A DNA stretch of 64,000 nt from Carbonactinospora thermoautotrophica (GCF_001543895.1 NZ_JYIJ01000012.1:1-64000); one strand, 5' to 3'; shown: positions 1 through 12,012, counted from the stretch's first letter. The notes: generated by a model from the sequence alone, not told the origin. Program-made: numbers and translations.

Positions 1-94
1 CCAGGGCGCCCGAACCTGACGACTGGCCCGGACAGACCAAAAAGTAGGGACCACTGATCACCCCTTGGAATCAATCATCTAGCCAGGCGCTCTG

Positions 95-1513
95 TCACCA
101 CAGCGCGTGTAGGCACGCGAGCAGGGTGCGGGCTTCGATGTTGAGGTAGTGGCTGTGGCGTACCAGCACCATGAGCTGGCCGACGGTGAGCCACCGGTAG
201 TCCGGCGGCACGGTCTCGGGGAAGTCCTCGCCTACCTCTACCACGAGGTACCGGTTGCGCGCGTGGTAGAAGCGGCCCCCCTCCTCCGACTGGACCACGT
301 CGTAATGTGCCCGGCACCGGCCGGACTGGACGAGGTCGAGAAACGCCGGGCGGTGGCTTTCGGGAAGCCCCTCGTAGTTCTCCGGAGTGCACTGGACGGT
401 GGGCCCCAGTTCGACGCCGTCCAGGTAGCCGGGTCGCACGTCGGCCCGGACGAGGAGATGGGCCACTCCGCCGATCTGGCGGGCCAGGAAGGCCACCACG
501 CCGGTGGCTCGTGGCGCCAGCAAAGGTTGCGTCCAGGACCGTACCTCGCGATGGCTGGCGGTCACCGAGACGGCGACGATGCTGAAGTACCTGCCGTCCT
601 GGTGGTAGATCTCGCTCGGCGACCGGCGCCAGTTCGCCACCTCGCGCAGCGGGATGCGCCGGACGACGATCCGGTGCTGGCTCTTGCGGTCGGCGATCCA
701 GCTCAGCACGCCGGTCAGCGTGCCATATGGGCCCTCGTCCACCAGCGCGACGGATCGTCGGAGCGCGTCCCGGAACCCCTCGTCCACCACGTTTGGGGCG
801 GGCCGCAGCGAGGCGGGCTCCGCCAACGGCAGGCAGGACAGCACCGTGCGGGTGTCCATGTTCACCAGGTTCGGCACGTGCAGCAGCCGGTGGATCTGGC
901 CGAGGGTCAGCCAGCAGAAGTTGCCCCGGACGGGCACGTCCTCGTCGACCTCGACGACCATGTTCCGGTTGCGCTTGTGCAGGAACCAGGACCCCTGCTC
1001 TGACTGGAGCACGTCGACCACAGTGCGGCCGCGCCCGGGGTCGGTGAAGTACTCCACGTACGGGGTGGCGCCGCCCCGGTGTACCCGCGTGTAGTTGCTG
1101 GACGTGGCCTGCACCGTGGGGGAGATCTGGAGCGCGTTGATGTTCCCCGGCTCGGGTTTGGCCTGCATGAGGAAGTGCAGGACGCCGTCGATCTCGCGGG
1201 TCAGGATGCCCAGGATGGCGATGTCGGGCTGGTTGAGGATCGGCTGCGACCAGGTCGGCACCGGCCCGACGTCGCGCTGGACCGCCACCCCCTCCACGCT
1301 GAAGAACCGGCCGCTGGAGTGCACCAGGTTCCCGGTGTCCGGGTCGAAGCCCCACCCGTCCAGGTTCGCGAACGGGATGCGGGTGACCTCAAATGTGTTG
1401 CTTCGGAGCCGCTCGGCCAACCAACCGGGAAAGTCCGGGGTCACGCGGGACGATGTGCGCTGAGCCGAGGCGGTCAGCCGGGACCGGATCTCAGGCTCCG
1501 GGAACCGGGTCAC
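95..1513 (-). CDS. NDP-hexose 2,3-dehydratase
   Basis: A 472-residue protein resembling the TylX3/EvaA-type NDP-hexose 2,3-dehydratases, which remove the C-2 hydroxyl of an NDP-4-keto-6-deoxyhexose on the way to 2-deoxysugars. The family's two-fold repeat is visible: an N-terminal half (about residues 40-235) and a C-terminal half (about 265-470). Each half has a SGRFFSV/DGRYFSI-like strand, a WxQP motif and a GPTVQ/SPTVQ segment. The GTG start overlaps the stop of the upstream aminotransferase (GTGA), so the two are translationally coupled. With the aminotransferase and N-methyltransferase next door it should serve an amino-deoxysugar pathway. Function by family is firm; the exact sugar is inferred. 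Confidence 0.9.
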   Translation of the reverse strand: MTRFPEPEIRSRLTASAQRTSSRVTPDFPGWLAERLRSNTFEVTRIPFANLDGWGFDPDTGNLVHSSGRFFSVEGVAVQRDVGPVPTWSQPILNQPDIAILGILTREIDGVLHFLMQAKPEPGNINALQISPTVQATSSNYTRVHRGGATPYVEYFTDPGRGRTVVDVLQSEQGSWFLHKRNRNMVVEVDEDVPVRGNFCWLTLGQIHRLLHVPNLVNMDTRTVLSCLPLAEPASLRPAPNVVDEGFRDALRRSVALVDEGPYGTLTGVLSWIADRKSQHRIVVRRIPLREVANWRRSPSEIYHQDGRYFSIVAVSVTASHREVRSWTQPLLAPRATGVVAFLARQIGGVAHLLVRADVRPGYLDGVELGPTVQCTPENYEGLPESHRPAFLDLVQSGRCRAHYDVVQSEEGGRFYHARNRYLVVEVGEDFPETVPPDYRWLTVGQLMVLVRHSHYLNIEARTLLACLHALW

Positions 1514-2649
1514 CGGCCACCGTCCAGGACCGCCGCGCGAAGCTCGGTCACCACCCGCTCCACTGCCCCGTCATCGAGCCCCTGATGCAGCGGGATGCAG
1601 AGCGTGGCCTGAGCCGCCCATTCGGCCCGGGGCAACGGCGACCCAGCCCGGTAGGCGGGCACGCGGTGGAGCAGCGGGTAGCGGAAGGTCGTATAGATGC
1701 CGCGCTCGTACAACCGGCGCGCGACCGCATCCCGGATTCCGCCGTCCAACTGCACCCAGTACAGGTAGTAAGACGACTCATGGCCGGCCGGGAGCGGAGG
1801 CGGGCAGTGCAGCCCCGGTACGTCCGCCAGTTCCCGGTCGTAGTGTTCGGCGATCGCGCGGCGACGGCTCACGAACTCTCCGAGACGCCCAAGTTGGACG
1901 TGGCCGATCGCCGCGGCGAGGTCGTTGGTGATGGATCGTCGCGAGAACGAGGAAACGTCGATCTCCCACCACCGGTACGCGCCCCTCCGGGCGGAGTCGA
2001 AGCCGCTGACCTGCTCCAGCCCGAGGTAGGCGAGCTTGGTGGCGCGCGCGACCAGGACGGGGTCACGCGCGTACAGCATGCCGCCGTCGCCGGCCACCAC
2101 GATCTTCATCGCATCGAAACTCCACACGCCGATGTCGCCGAAGGTGCCGCACGCCTCACCGTCCACACGGGACGCGACGGCGCAGGCGGCGTCCTCGACC
2201 AGCGCGATGCCTCGCTCGCGGCAGACCTCGGCGATCGCGGCGACCTCGCCCGGGTAGCCGCCGTAGTGGAGCACGATGACGGCCCTGGTGCGCGGGGTCA
2301 ATGCGGCGACGACGTCGTCGGCGGTCGCGTTGAGCGTGCGCGGGTCCACGTCGCAGAAGACAGGCCGAGCACCGCGGGCGGCGACCGCGTTGGCTGCGCC
2401 CACCCAGCTCACGGTGGGCAGTACCACGTCACATCCGGGGCCGACCTCGAGCAGTTCCATAGCGAGGAACAGTGCCTCGGTGCAGGAGTTCAGCGACGTG
2501 ACGTGGTCCCCGCCGACGCCCAGGTGCTTAGCGAACGCCTCCTCGAACGCCCTGGTGCGCTCGCCCCGGCCGATCCAGCCGCTCTCGAAGACCTCACGTA
2601 CGGCTGCCAGCTCCTGGTCGCCGAGGGCGGGCTGAAAGACGTTGATCAC
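1510..2649 (-). CDS. DegT/DnrJ/EryC1-type sugar aminotransferase
   Basis: A PLP-dependent NDP-ketosugar aminotransferase of fold type I, DegT family. The likely Schiff-base lysine is in SFDAMKIVVAGDGGM. That stretch recalls C-4 aminotransferases such as DesI/AtmS13/CalS13 more than the C-3 enzymes, but this is from memory. The open frame extends to 2706, but a GTG at 2649 is preceded by a perfect GGAGG (2656-2660) six bases upstream and gives the usual family N-terminus (INVFQPALG), so I start there (379 aa). The downstream 2,3-dehydratase overlaps by 4 nt. It probably makes a 4-amino (or 3-amino) 2-deoxysugar for the second glycosyl unit. Confidence 0.9.
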   Translation of the reverse strand: MINVFQPALGDQELAAVREVFESGWIGRGERTRAFEEAFAKHLGVGGDHVTSLNSCTEALFLAMELLEVGPGCDVVLPTVSWVGAANAVAARGARPVFCDVDPRTLNATADDVVAALTPRTRAVIVLHYGGYPGEVAAIAEVCRERGIALVEDAACAVASRVDGEACGTFGDIGVWSFDAMKIVVAGDGGMLYARDPVLVARATKLAYLGLEQVSGFDSARRGAYRWWEIDVSSFSRRSITNDLAAAIGHVQLGRLGEFVSRRRAIAEHYDRELADVPGLHCPPPLPAGHESSYYLYWVQLDGGIRDAVARRLYERGIYTTFRYPLLHRVPAYRAGSPLPRAEWAAQATLCIPLHQGLDDGAVERVVTELRAAVLDGGR

Positions 2650-2877
2650 GCCGTGCCTCCCCGGGTCAGGCTTCCTCGGCATTGTCGTCGCCAGGCGGAC
2701 CGCCACACATCACGCGAATCGCCACGTGGCACGCGGCTTACAGGGGCGACGACGGCAGCGGGTGGGCTCCCCCAGCGACGGCACCCCGCGCAGGCGGGTG
2801 GATTCCTCGCCGTACCCGCCGTGGCCGGGGCCGCGGCGATTATGCTCGCGCTTCGCCAGCAGGAGCGGGAGGGGCCG
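2650..2877. promoter_or_regulatory. Divergent intergenic region of the amino-sugar genes
   Basis: 228 bp between the aminotransferase (leftward) and the N-methyltransferase (rightward). It must carry promoters for both sugar operons. I could not pick out convincing -35/-10 elements. The two ribosome binding sites (GGAGG at 2656-2660 on minus; AGGAGCGGGAGGG just before 2878 on plus) are clear. Confidence 0.5.
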
Positions 2878-3588
2878 ATGTACGGGGAACAGCTCGCCGA
2901 GATCTACGATCTGGTCTACCGCGGCCGGGGCAAGGATTTCGCGGCCGAGGCCACGGAAGTGGCCGAGATCGTGCGCGGCAGCAAACCGAACGCGACGTCG
3001 CTCCTGGACGTCGGGTGCGGAACCGGGGAACACCTGGTCCACCTGAGCAAGCTTTTCGAGCACGTCGAGGGGCTGGAACTCTCCGCGCCCATGCGGGCGA
3101 TCGCGCAGGAGAAGTTGCCGGGCGTGCCGATTCACGCCGGCACCATGGACGACTTCGACCTGGGACGGACCTTCGACGCCGTCACCTGCCTGTTCTCCAC
3201 CATCGCCTACCAGCCGTCGACGGAGGGATTGCACGCAACGGCGCGCTGCCTGGCGCGTCACCTCGTCCCGGGCGGCGTCGTCGTCATCGACCCATGGTGG
3301 TTTCCGGAGCGATTCTGTGAGGGCTACATCGCCGGTGACGTGGTCCGAGATGAGGATCGCACCGTCGCCCGGGTGTCCCATTCCACGCGGCGCGACGGCG
3401 TGTCCCGGGTGGAGGCGCACTACCTGGTAGCGGACTCCACGGGCATCCGTCACTTCGTCGACACCCAGCTCATCACGCTCTTCACCCGCGAAGAGTACGC
3501 GACGGCGCTGCGGACCGCCGGCTGTGATGTCGAGTACCTCCCCGATCGGCTGTCCCCACGCGGCGTGTTCGTAGGGCTGCGGCGGTGA
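2878..3588 (+). CDS. TylM1/DesVI-like aminosugar N-methyltransferase
   Basis: A 236-residue SAM-dependent methyltransferase closely resembling TylM1/DesVI, the N,N-dimethyltransferases of dTDP-amino-6-deoxyhexoses. Shared features are the N-terminal YDLVYRGRGKDFAAEA block, SAM motif I (LLDVGCGTGEHLVHL, about residues 40-54), PWWFPE in the middle and a GVFVGL C-terminus. The ATG at 2878 follows a purine-rich AGGAGCGGGAGGGG. The 26 bp to the next gene suggest one transcript with the glycosyltransferase. It should mono- or dimethylate the amino group installed by the aminotransferase across the divergent promoter. Acting on a 4-amino rather than a 3-amino sugar would be an inference from the aminotransferase type. 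Confidence 0.9.
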   Translation: MYGEQLAEIYDLVYRGRGKDFAAEATEVAEIVRGSKPNATSLLDVGCGTGEHLVHLSKLFEHVEGLELSAPMRAIAQEKLPGVPIHAGTMDDFDLGRTFDAVTCLFSTIAYQPSTEGLHATARCLARHLVPGGVVVIDPWWFPERFCEGYIAGDVVRDEDRTVARVSHSTRRDGVSRVEAHYLVADSTGIRHFVDTQLITLFTREEYATALRTAGCDVEYLPDRLSPRGVFVGLRR

Positions 3589-3614
3589 CCGGGGCTGGCC
3601 GAAGGGAACTACCG

Positions 3615-4826
3615 ATGCGCGTTCTGTTCGTTGCGTGGGCCTGGCCTACGCACTTCCTGTCGATGGTGCCGCTCGCCTGGGCGTTCCAGATCGCCGGGCA
3701 CGACGTGCGTGTGGCGAGCCAGCCCGCCCTTGCCGGGACCATCAGCCAGGCCGGGCTTCCCGCGGTCCAAGTCGGACAGGACCTCGACGTGGCCGAGGTC
3801 AGGCGCAACGCCAGCCCCGAGCAGCGAAGCGACTCCTTCCTGGACCCATCGGTCTGCTTCCAGCGTTCCGGAACGGTGCCCGAGGAGGAGAAGGCCAAGT
3901 GGCTGGGCATGCAGAAGCACTTCAGCCTGGTGGCCGAGCTGATGGTGGACGACCTCTGCCGGTTCGTCCGGGACTGGCGGCCGGACGTGGTCGTCTGGGA
4001 GCCGGGAACCTTGGCCGCGCCGGTCGCCGCTCGCGCGCACGGGGTCCCGGACATACGCCTCACCCTGGGCCTTGACGTGGCCGGACGCAAACCCGACCAC
4101 ATCGAGCGGCAACTGCGCTCGCCCGATGTGGAGCGGCTCTTCGCACGGTTCGGTCTCCCCGCCGAGCCCACGCACGCCCGCTGGACCATCGACCAGTGCC
4201 CGCCGAGCCTGCGGCTGCCCACCGCCACCGAGCGCCTGTCCATGCGCCACGTCCCCTACGGCGGGGGCGGCACGGTGCCCGACTGGGTCCGGCAACCGCC
4301 GGATCGCCCCCGCATCTGCGTCACCTGGGGCCTCACCACAGAACTGCTCGGCAGCGGGGACGTCCTGCGACTGCCCCAGCTGCTCGATGCCATCGCCGAC
4401 CTAGACGCCGAGGTGGTGGTCCTGGGCGCCGCCGGCCGCCCCGATCTGCCCGAGCGCGTCCCACCGCACGTGCGGGTGACCGGCTACGTGCCGCTGGCGA
4501 CCGTGCTGCCGACCTGCTCGGCGGTGGTCCACCACGGGGGCGGGGGCACCATGCTCGCCGCCGTGTTCTGCGGGATCCCGCAGCTGGTGGTCCCGCAGAT
4601 CATCGACCAGGGCGTCAACGCCCACCAGATCGAACGCGCCGGCATCGGCCGCGTCGTCAACCGGGACGAGCAAGACCCGGCGTGCATCCGCGACGGTCTT
4701 GTCGCGCTCCTCACGGACGACTCCTACCGCCAGGCCGCACTGCGGTTGCGTGAGGAGACGCTCGCGCAGCCGTCGGCCGCGCAGGTCGTCGCCACTCTGG
4801 AGGAGGAGCTTTCGGCTTCAGTCTGA
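3615..4826 (+). CDS. Activator-dependent-type glycosyltransferase (second sugar)
   Basis: A GT-B, family 1 glycosyltransferase of 403 aa. The N-terminus (THFLSMVPLAWAFQIAGHDV, about residues 12-31) matches the DesVII/EryCIII group often called activator-dependent. The C-terminal donor site has HHGGGGTMLAAV and PQIIDQGVNAHQ. ATG at 3615 is chosen because it gives the family N-terminus. Many relatives need a P450-like helper lacking the heme cysteine; none is adjacent and both P450s in the window keep their cysteine. Its place beside the amino-sugar genes suggests it adds that sugar, perhaps onto the first glucose as in AT2433. The last 103 bp overlap the convergent SWIM gene. Confidence 0.85.
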   Translation: MRVLFVAWAWPTHFLSMVPLAWAFQIAGHDVRVASQPALAGTISQAGLPAVQVGQDLDVAEVRRNASPEQRSDSFLDPSVCFQRSGTVPEEEKAKWLGMQKHFSLVAELMVDDLCRFVRDWRPDVVVWEPGTLAAPVAARAHGVPDIRLTLGLDVAGRKPDHIERQLRSPDVERLFARFGLPAEPTHARWTIDQCPPSLRLPTATERLSMRHVPYGGGGTVPDWVRQPPDRPRICVTWGLTTELLGSGDVLRLPQLLDAIADLDAEVVVLGAAGRPDLPERVPPHVRVTGYVPLATVLPTCSAVVHHGGGGTMLAAVFCGIPQLVVPQIIDQGVNAHQIERAGIGRVVNRDEQDPACIRDGLVALLTDDSYRQAALRLREETLAQPSAAQVVATLEEELSASV

Positions 4827-5640
4827 TCTACCCACCGCTTCCCGGGGGCACGGTCCTCGTCGATCCCGTTGCCGGCGAGGTGCCAGGCGTGTGCCGCGGC
4901 GGACCGGACGGCGTCTGCCAGGGACTCGTACGCGTCAGCGGCTGGGTGCGGGGGCGGGCCGAGCCGGCGCAGCGTGGCGGTCGGGTCGTCCGGCTGATGC
5001 GGGTGCAGGGTAATGGCGGTAAGGTCGCCGCCGGCCGAAAAGAGCCGATCCGCCGAGAGTTGGGCAAGAGGTATGCCGTCCGGGCGCCCCTCCCCCGCCG
5101 GCGTCCCGGCCCGGCCGCTCCGGGCGGCGCGTAGCCCGGCGAGAAATGCCGCGCGGTCCCGGCCCCGCAGGGCGGGCAACAGGAAGGGGTCGGCGTCGAA
5201 CCTGGAGGCGAGCACGTAGTGGACGGCGGCGGCGTGCGCGCACGGCTGGGTCTCGTCGGTGCAGGTGCAGGTGGAGCTCAACTCCCCTTGCCGGGGAAAG
5301 AGAAGAACACCCGCAGTGCCCAGCGTCTGGTCGATGTCCTCAGGCATCCGCCCCTCCAGCAGGGCGGCGGCGTGGCGGACCTGCTGGCTGAGGGCACAGG
5401 TGGCCGCGTTCCACTCGGCCTCGGTGAAGACCGGCAGCGTGAGAGTCACCGTGTGGCGGCGCTTGCCCTGGGTGACCTGGGCGGTCACCTCACCGGCCCG
5501 GACCACCAGGTCACGGACGGCGCCCTTGCGGGCCAGGCTACGGCCGCGGATCAGCCGCGGGTTGGGGTAGGTGGCGCTGAGCGACTCCAAAAGGCGGATC
5601 CAGCGCCGGCCCCACCAGGTGGTCCCGAACTTCTGGTCCT

Positions 5641-5644
<4 letters not shown>
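4724..5644 (-). CDS. SWIM zinc-finger protein
   Basis: A 306-residue protein that starts with a TTWWGRRWI motif and contains a SWIM zinc finger, C-x-C-x(7)-C-x-H (CTCTDETQPCAH, about residues 125-136). SWIM proteins of this type are regularly encoded directly after SNF2 helicases in actinobacteria and are thought to bind DNA or help the helicase. The ATG overlaps the SNF2 stop (ATGA), fixing the start at 5644 despite a longer open frame. The last ~34 residues are antisense to the neighbouring glycosyltransferase and look low-quality (serine-rich, no family similarity), so the original C-terminus may have been lost when the two genes were joined. Confidence 0.85.
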
Positions 5645-8546
<2,902 letters not shown>

Positions 8547-8550
<4 letters not shown>

Positions 8551-9116
8551 CCGGACCTGGCACCCCCGCGCGTCATCGAGACGAGGTTGCGGGCGGCTTC
8601 GCTGTCGTGCGGGGCTTCCTGCTCGTACCCGAGCGCTTTGATCACCTTGGTCATCGCCCGTGTGATCGTCTCCACCTCGTCGTCCGTCAGGTGCTGGGAG
8701 AAGTAGCGCCGCACCCCCTGGAGGAAGACCGGCGCGTGCGCCGGAAAGGCCGCGCGGCCTTTCTCAGTCAGCACGGCGTACGTGACGCGCAGATTGTCGG
8801 GGTCGCCCTGGCGTTCCACCAGGCCCAGCCGCGACAGCTGCGTGACCAATTGGCTGATCCCGCTCTTGGACAACAGCACCTGGCGGGCCAGCTCCTGCAT
8901 CCGCAGGCGCCCCCCGGGCGCTGCGCCGAGCTTGGACAGGACCTCGCAGGCGGTCAGCGGGAGGCCCACGCTCTCCTTCAGGTCGCGCTCCAACGCGCGC
9001 ACCACCAGGATCTGCGCCTTCCAGACCGCCATCCAGGCGTCGAACGCCTCGTCGACCAGGCCCTCGACGTCGGCGCCGTCCGCCGGGTGCTCGGAGATCC
9101 CACCATCGTGTTCCAC
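8547..9116 (-). CDS. MarR-family transcriptional regulator
   Basis: A 189-residue winged-helix MarR protein. The recognition region LLSKSGISQLVTQLSRLGLV and the wing (RQGDPDNLRVTYAVLTEKG) are clear. MarR proteins usually repress themselves and a divergent gene and release DNA on binding an aromatic ligand. Here the divergent gene is an MFS drug exporter, with two palindromes between them, and the SNF2 and SWIM genes follow downstream with 4-nt overlaps. The GTG start at 9116 has no obvious Shine-Dalgarno sequence, so a leaderless mRNA or a slightly different start is possible. Confidence 0.92.
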
Positions 9117-9122
9117 GCTGAA

Positions 9123-9135
9123 CAGTGTAGCACTG
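9123..9135. promoter_or_regulatory. Candidate MarR operator 1 (CAGTGtagCACTG)
   Basis: A 5-3-5 inverted repeat, CAGTG-TAG-CACTG, lying 7 bp upstream of the MarR start codon. Its position between the divergent MarR and exporter genes is typical of an autoregulatory operator. Assignment is by symmetry and position only. Confidence 0.5.
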
Positions 9136-9162
9136 AACTTTCCGCTACTATGAAAGCCTTCG

Positions 9163-9176
9163 GTTCACCGGTGAAC
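9163..9176. promoter_or_regulatory. Candidate MarR operator 2 (GTTCACCGGTGAAC)
   Basis: A perfect 14-bp palindrome in the same intergenic region, 56 bp before the exporter start codon. Together with the repeat at 9123-9135 it makes two symmetrical sites in about 55 bp, as expected for control of both divergent transcripts. Confidence 0.55.
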
Positions 9177-9231
9177 TGTTCCTGTCGGAACCTCAATCGA
9201 GGCGGCACCCTCGCCTCTAGGAGGAGCGGTC

Positions 9232-10704
9232 GTGGACACCATCAGCGCAGCAACCGGGGTCCGTGCGGGCACCGGCGCTGATCCTCGTCGTTGGCTCGGG
9301 CTCGTGGTGATGATCGCCGGCGCGGCGATGGACCTCATCGACGTCGGCATCGTCACGGTGGCGATCCCCTCGATCCAGCGGGACATCGGGGCCGGCGGGG
9401 CGGCGGCTGAGTGGATCGTCGCGGGGTACGCACTCGCCTTCGGGGTCCTGCTGGTGACCGGGGGACGGCTGGGCGACACCTTCGGGTACCGGCGGATGTA
9501 CCTGCTGGGCATCACGGGCTTTGTCGCGGCCTCGCTCTGCTGCGGGCTGGCGCCGGACCCCTGGCTGCTGGTCATCGCGCGCTTCGCCCAGGGCGCCTCC
9601 GCCGCCGTCATGACCCCGCAGATCCTCTCCATGGTCCGAGTGCACTTTCCGGCTGAGGAGCGAGCCAAGGCGTACGCCCTCTTCAGCTCGGCGGTGGCGC
9701 TGGCTATGGTCGCCGGGCCGCTGGTCGGTGGGCTGCTGGTCGAGGCCAACCTGTTCGGCCTGGACTGGCGTGCGATCTTCCTCATCAACCTGCCGATCGG
9801 GGTCGTCATCTTGGTGGCCGCCCACGCGCTCCTGCCGGAGTACCGTGCTGAGCACGCCCAGCGACTGGACCTGGGAGGCGTCGCGATCCTGAGCGTCGCG
9901 CTTCTCGCGCTGCTCTACCCGCTGGTTGAGGGCCACGAGCTCGGCTGGCCCTGGTGGTCCTTCCTGCTGATGGCCGCCTCGGTGCCGATGCTGGCGGTCT
10001 TCGCCTGGTACGAGGGACGGCGGGCGGCCCAGGGAGGCACCCCGCTGATCCCGCTGGCGCTGTTTCACAAGCGCGGGTTCACCGGGGGTGTCGTCACACA
10101 GCTGGTGTTCTACTCCGGCGTTCCCGGTCTCTTCCTCGTGCTCACCCTCACGCTCCAGGCCGGCTTCGGCTTCTCTGCGCTGCACGCCGGGCTCACCTTC
10201 CTGCCCTGGTCGCTCGGCATCGCCTGCACCGCGGGTCCCTCGGCCGCGCTGCTGCCGAAGCTGGGGCGCAGGTTGCCGATCGCCGGAGCCATCGTGATGA
10301 CCGTTGGCATGACGATCCTGCTGGCGATGATCGGTTCCGAGGAGACGCGGCTGAGCGCGTGGCAGGTCGTGCCCGGACTCTTCGTGGCCGGTCTCGGCAT
10401 GGGGTTCGTCGTGCCGACACTGGTTGACGTGGCGCTCTCCGAGGTCGACCGCCATGACGCGGGTACCGCCTCTGGTTCGGTCAACACCGCAGCCCAGATC
10501 GGCGGCGCCACCGGCGTGGCAGCGATCGGCCTGGTCTTCTTCAGCGCGCTGACGGCCGGCCCGGAGCTGACCACCACCGCCGGCCCGCACTTCGCGTCGG
10601 CTTTCCGGCACGCCCTCTGGTACGAGGTCGCGGTCTTCGTCCTGAGCGCCGTCCTCATGCTGTTGCTGCCCAAGAAACCACCGACGCATCAGGACGCCGG
10701 GTAA
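9232..10704 (+). CDS. DHA2-type MFS drug exporter
   Basis: A 490-residue major facilitator with about 14 predicted membrane helices, the DHA2 (H+/drug antiporter) size and layout. Motif A appears as GRLGDTFGYRRMY (about residues 78-90) and motif C-like glycine-rich segments follow (AMVAGPLVGGLLVE). The GTG start at 9232 is set by a strong AGGAGG (9219-9225). It is transcribed divergently from the MarR gene. Likely role: proton-driven efflux of the indolocarbazole, comparable in position and purpose to RebT. The substrate is inferred from context only. Confidence 0.88.
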   Translation: MDTISAATGVRAGTGADPRRWLGLVVMIAGAAMDLIDVGIVTVAIPSIQRDIGAGGAAAEWIVAGYALAFGVLLVTGGRLGDTFGYRRMYLLGITGFVAASLCCGLAPDPWLLVIARFAQGASAAVMTPQILSMVRVHFPAEERAKAYALFSSAVALAMVAGPLVGGLLVEANLFGLDWRAIFLINLPIGVVILVAAHALLPEYRAEHAQRLDLGGVAILSVALLALLYPLVEGHELGWPWWSFLLMAASVPMLAVFAWYEGRRAAQGGTPLIPLALFHKRGFTGGVVTQLVFYSGVPGLFLVLTLTLQAGFGFSALHAGLTFLPWSLGIACTAGPSAALLPKLGRRLPIAGAIVMTVGMTILLAMIGSEETRLSAWQVVPGLFVAGLGMGFVVPTLVDVALSEVDRHDAGTASGSVNTAAQIGGATGVAAIGLVFFSALTAGPELTTTAGPHFASAFRHALWYEVAVFVLSAVLMLLLPKKPPTHQDAG

Positions 10705-10743
10705 CCGCCCCACACAGCCAGGACGCTGACGGCAGCGGCGCCC

Positions 10744-12012
10744 TCACCGCACGCCTCTGATAGGCCGCATGGTGAGGGCGCCGAGCATCCCTATGACCGC
10801 CGCCGCTCCGAAGAGCGCGACGTAATTCTGGCCGCCGCCGATGGCGAGGAGGAGCGGCGCGGTCATCGGGGCCACCGACTCTGGCAGCTTGTTGGCGATA
10901 GCGAAGATGCCCATGCCCTTGGCGGCGTCGGTCTCCTTGCTAGGTAACACGTCGGTGACGAGCGCCAGGTCCACGGCGAAGAACATGCCGACGGCAAAGG
11001 AGTTGACCACAGCGGCGACGAGGTACCCGGTGAAATTCGGGACGAACGGGAAGACGAGCACAGACGCCCCGAAGAGCACCGAGGACGCCGCGATGAAGAT
11101 CTTGCGCCGCCCGAGACGGTCGGAGAGGAAACCGCCGAGCACGCTGCTCACCCCGATGACCACCGTCCCGATAGCAGCGCTGGTCGCGGCCCTTCCGGCC
11201 ACCTCGTCCGGGCCGAAGCCGAAACGGTTGGAGAGGAAGTACACGGTGTAGGTGTTGATGAAGGAGAAGGCGAGCATGATGAGGAAGCGCCCGGCCCAGG
11301 CCCATGCGAAGTCGGAGTGGCGGCGCGAGTCGATCACGAAACCGCGGAGGAGCCCGGCGAGATCCAGCGGGGCACGCTCCCCGTGAGCGTTCCGGCGATC
11401 CGGCAGGACCAGCGCGAGCAGGAGGACCGCCGCGACGCCGATCGCTCCGGGGACCAGGAAAACCGCGACGAGCGAACCGTTCAGCGCCTGCGCCAGGGCC
11501 AGCCCCACCGGGATGCCGGCTGCCTGGCCGAGGTTAATCAATCCGGACACCCGGCCGCGACGCTCGGCCGGGTACTGGTCCGGCAAGACAGCGGTCATCG
11601 CGGCGTTGACGGCGCTGAAAGCCAACTGCGCCAGGCACCAGCCGGCGAGCACCATCGGAACCGTGGACGCGGCGGCGACGATCCACAACCCGAGGAGTGC
11701 CACCAGCACGCCACCGATCAGCCAGGGCCGCCGCATACCCAGCCGCGACCGCGTGTGATCGCTCAACAGTCCGGCCACCGGGTTGCCGACGATGGCGAAC
11801 ATCGCGGCCACGCCGATCACGACGCCGAGGCTGGTCTCCTTGTTCGTCGGGTCGATCTGCTGGATCTTCAAGGCGAGCGATATCGCCATCGGTGTGATCA
11901 TCGCCAGGTACGTCGCGGCGTACGCGCCGACATACACGGCAGTGAGGCCTGTCGTGCCCCGACAGGGTCGCCGGAGATGGCACGAGCGTCCGACGGTGCG
12001 CAGGCTCGACAT
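10744..12012 (-). CDS. MFS transporter (GPH/SLC45-like)
   Basis: A 12-helix major facilitator of 422 residues. The loop 2-3 sequence LLSDHTRSRLGMRRPWLIGG resembles the glycoside-pentoside-hexuronide/sucrose transporter group. A second motif-A-like loop (LSDRLGRRK) follows helix 8. The open frame begins at 12075, but the ATG at 12012 is preceded by GAGGAA at good spacing, so I use it. It lies 47 bp after the NDP-glucose synthase on the same strand and probably ends that operon. It could move a sugar, a precursor or the final glycoside; nothing in the sequence decides this. Confidence 0.82.
   Translation of the reverse strand: MSSLRTVGRSCHLRRPCRGTTGLTAVYVGAYAATYLAMITPMAISLALKIQQIDPTNKETSLGVVIGVAAMFAIVGNPVAGLLSDHTRSRLGMRRPWLIGGVLVALLGLWIVAAASTVPMVLAGWCLAQLAFSAVNAAMTAVLPDQYPAERRGRVSGLINLGQAAGIPVGLALAQALNGSLVAVFLVPGAIGVAAVLLLALVLPDRRNAHGERAPLDLAGLLRGFVIDSRRHSDFAWAWAGRFLIMLAFSFINTYTVYFLSNRFGFGPDEVAGRAATSAAIGTVVIGVSSVLGGFLSDRLGRRKIFIAASSVLFGASVLVFPFVPNFTGYLVAAVVNSFAVGMFFAVDLALVTDVLPSKETDAAKGMGIFAIANKLPESVAPMTAPLLLAIGGGQNYVALFGAAAVIGMLGALTMRPIRGVR

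Noticed and set aside
1393-3588. A 731-residue plus-strand open frame ending with the N-methyltransferase
   Set aside because: Only the part from 2878 matches a protein family and has a ribosome binding site. The first ~495 codons are antisense to the 2,3-dehydratase and aminotransferase.
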